DNA of 33,362 nt, from the NCBI GenBank assembly GCA_910586955.1, contig CAJUMM010000029.1, positions 1-33,362 on the forward strand, written 5' to 3'. A program made the translations under genes and the position numbers. Positions within the stretch are counted from its first letter, which is position 1, and each line of letters opens with the position of its first letter. Under the pieces are notes generated by a model. That model was given only the letters and a program-made list of their open reading frames with translations. It was not told the DNA's origin and made no database searches. Positions 33,316-33,362 of the stretch are shown piece after piece. The stretch is from an uncultured Lachnospiraceae bacterium. Its GTDB lineage: Bacteria > Bacillota > Clostridia > Lachnospirales > Lachnospiraceae.

Positions 33316-33362
33316 AGATCGGAAGAGCACACGTCTGAACTCCAGTCACGCACACAAATCTC
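33316..33362. other. Illumina TruSeq adapter contamination at the contig end
   Basis: The sequence from 33316 begins AGATCGGAAGAGCACACGTC and continues through 33349 as the standard 34-base TruSeq index-read adapter. Next come an 8-base index (GCACACAA, 33350-33357) and the first five bases of the following adapter segment (ATCTC). This is untrimmed read-through, not genomic DNA. The genomic sequence ends at about 33315. Confidence 0.97.

Noticed and set aside
33025..33330. Antisense open frame at the right end
   Set aside because: It is opposite the DUF2142 membrane protein and its first codons are read from adapter sequence.
1..33362. CRISPR arrays, tRNA or rRNA genes, transposases, phage genes
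   Set aside because: No spaced direct repeats, cloverleaf-like sequences or matching protein signatures were seen on either strand.

Overview
The window looks like a chromosomal contig fragment from a moderately GC-rich, low-phylum-GC Gram-positive anaerobe, most likely a Lachnospiraceae-type Clostridia. The support is the gene set and signals: recD2-type helicase, ComF, cdaA-cdaR, HPr with both His15 and Ser46, strong Shine-Dalgarno sites, sigma-A promoters with near-consensus hexamers, and a sortase-type cell-surface protein. I do not assign a genus. All genes are on the + strand. No tRNA, rRNA, CRISPR array, insertion sequence or phage gene was seen, and no gene-free stretch exceeds about 210 bases.

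Region 1 (1-22938) is dominated by one uninterrupted 21.4 kb gene for a secreted, wall-anchored surface protein of 7125 residues. It has a signal peptide, an acidic linker, about 5000 residues of divergent beta-sandwich/DUF11-like modules, ten C-terminal SdrD_B-like modules, and an unusual C-terminal sorting signal (ARTGD, membrane span, basic tail). A strong promoter precedes it. A run of ten G residues lies in codons 132-135, and a change of one G in either direction produces a stop almost at once. This is a candidate phase-variation switch and the most interesting feature of the window. Five bases after its stop, a membrane-anchored relative of peptide-binding ABC transporter proteins begins. 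It has no lipobox and no transporter genes beside it.

Region 2 (22939-27095) holds a stand-alone MreB/Mbl actin homologue closed by a textbook intrinsic terminator, then a RecD2 DNA helicase whose ribosome-binding site starts only 2 bases after that terminator's T-run, then a ComF-family phosphoribosyltransferase-like protein overlapping recD2.

Region 3 (27079-33315) starts at a near-consensus promoter. It reads as one operon: two uncharacterised membrane proteins, the diadenylate cyclase CdaA, its YbbR-domain regulator CdaR, the phosphocarrier HPr (where glmM is found in many Firmicutes), and a large DUF2142-family membrane protein that begins at a TTG inside the HPr gene. This couples c-di-AMP synthesis, the PTS phosphocarrier and a probable envelope polymer enzyme in one transcription unit.

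The last 47 bases (33316-33362) are not biological. They match the Illumina TruSeq index adapter, including an 8-base index, so the window ends at a contig end and the final gene is cut off there.
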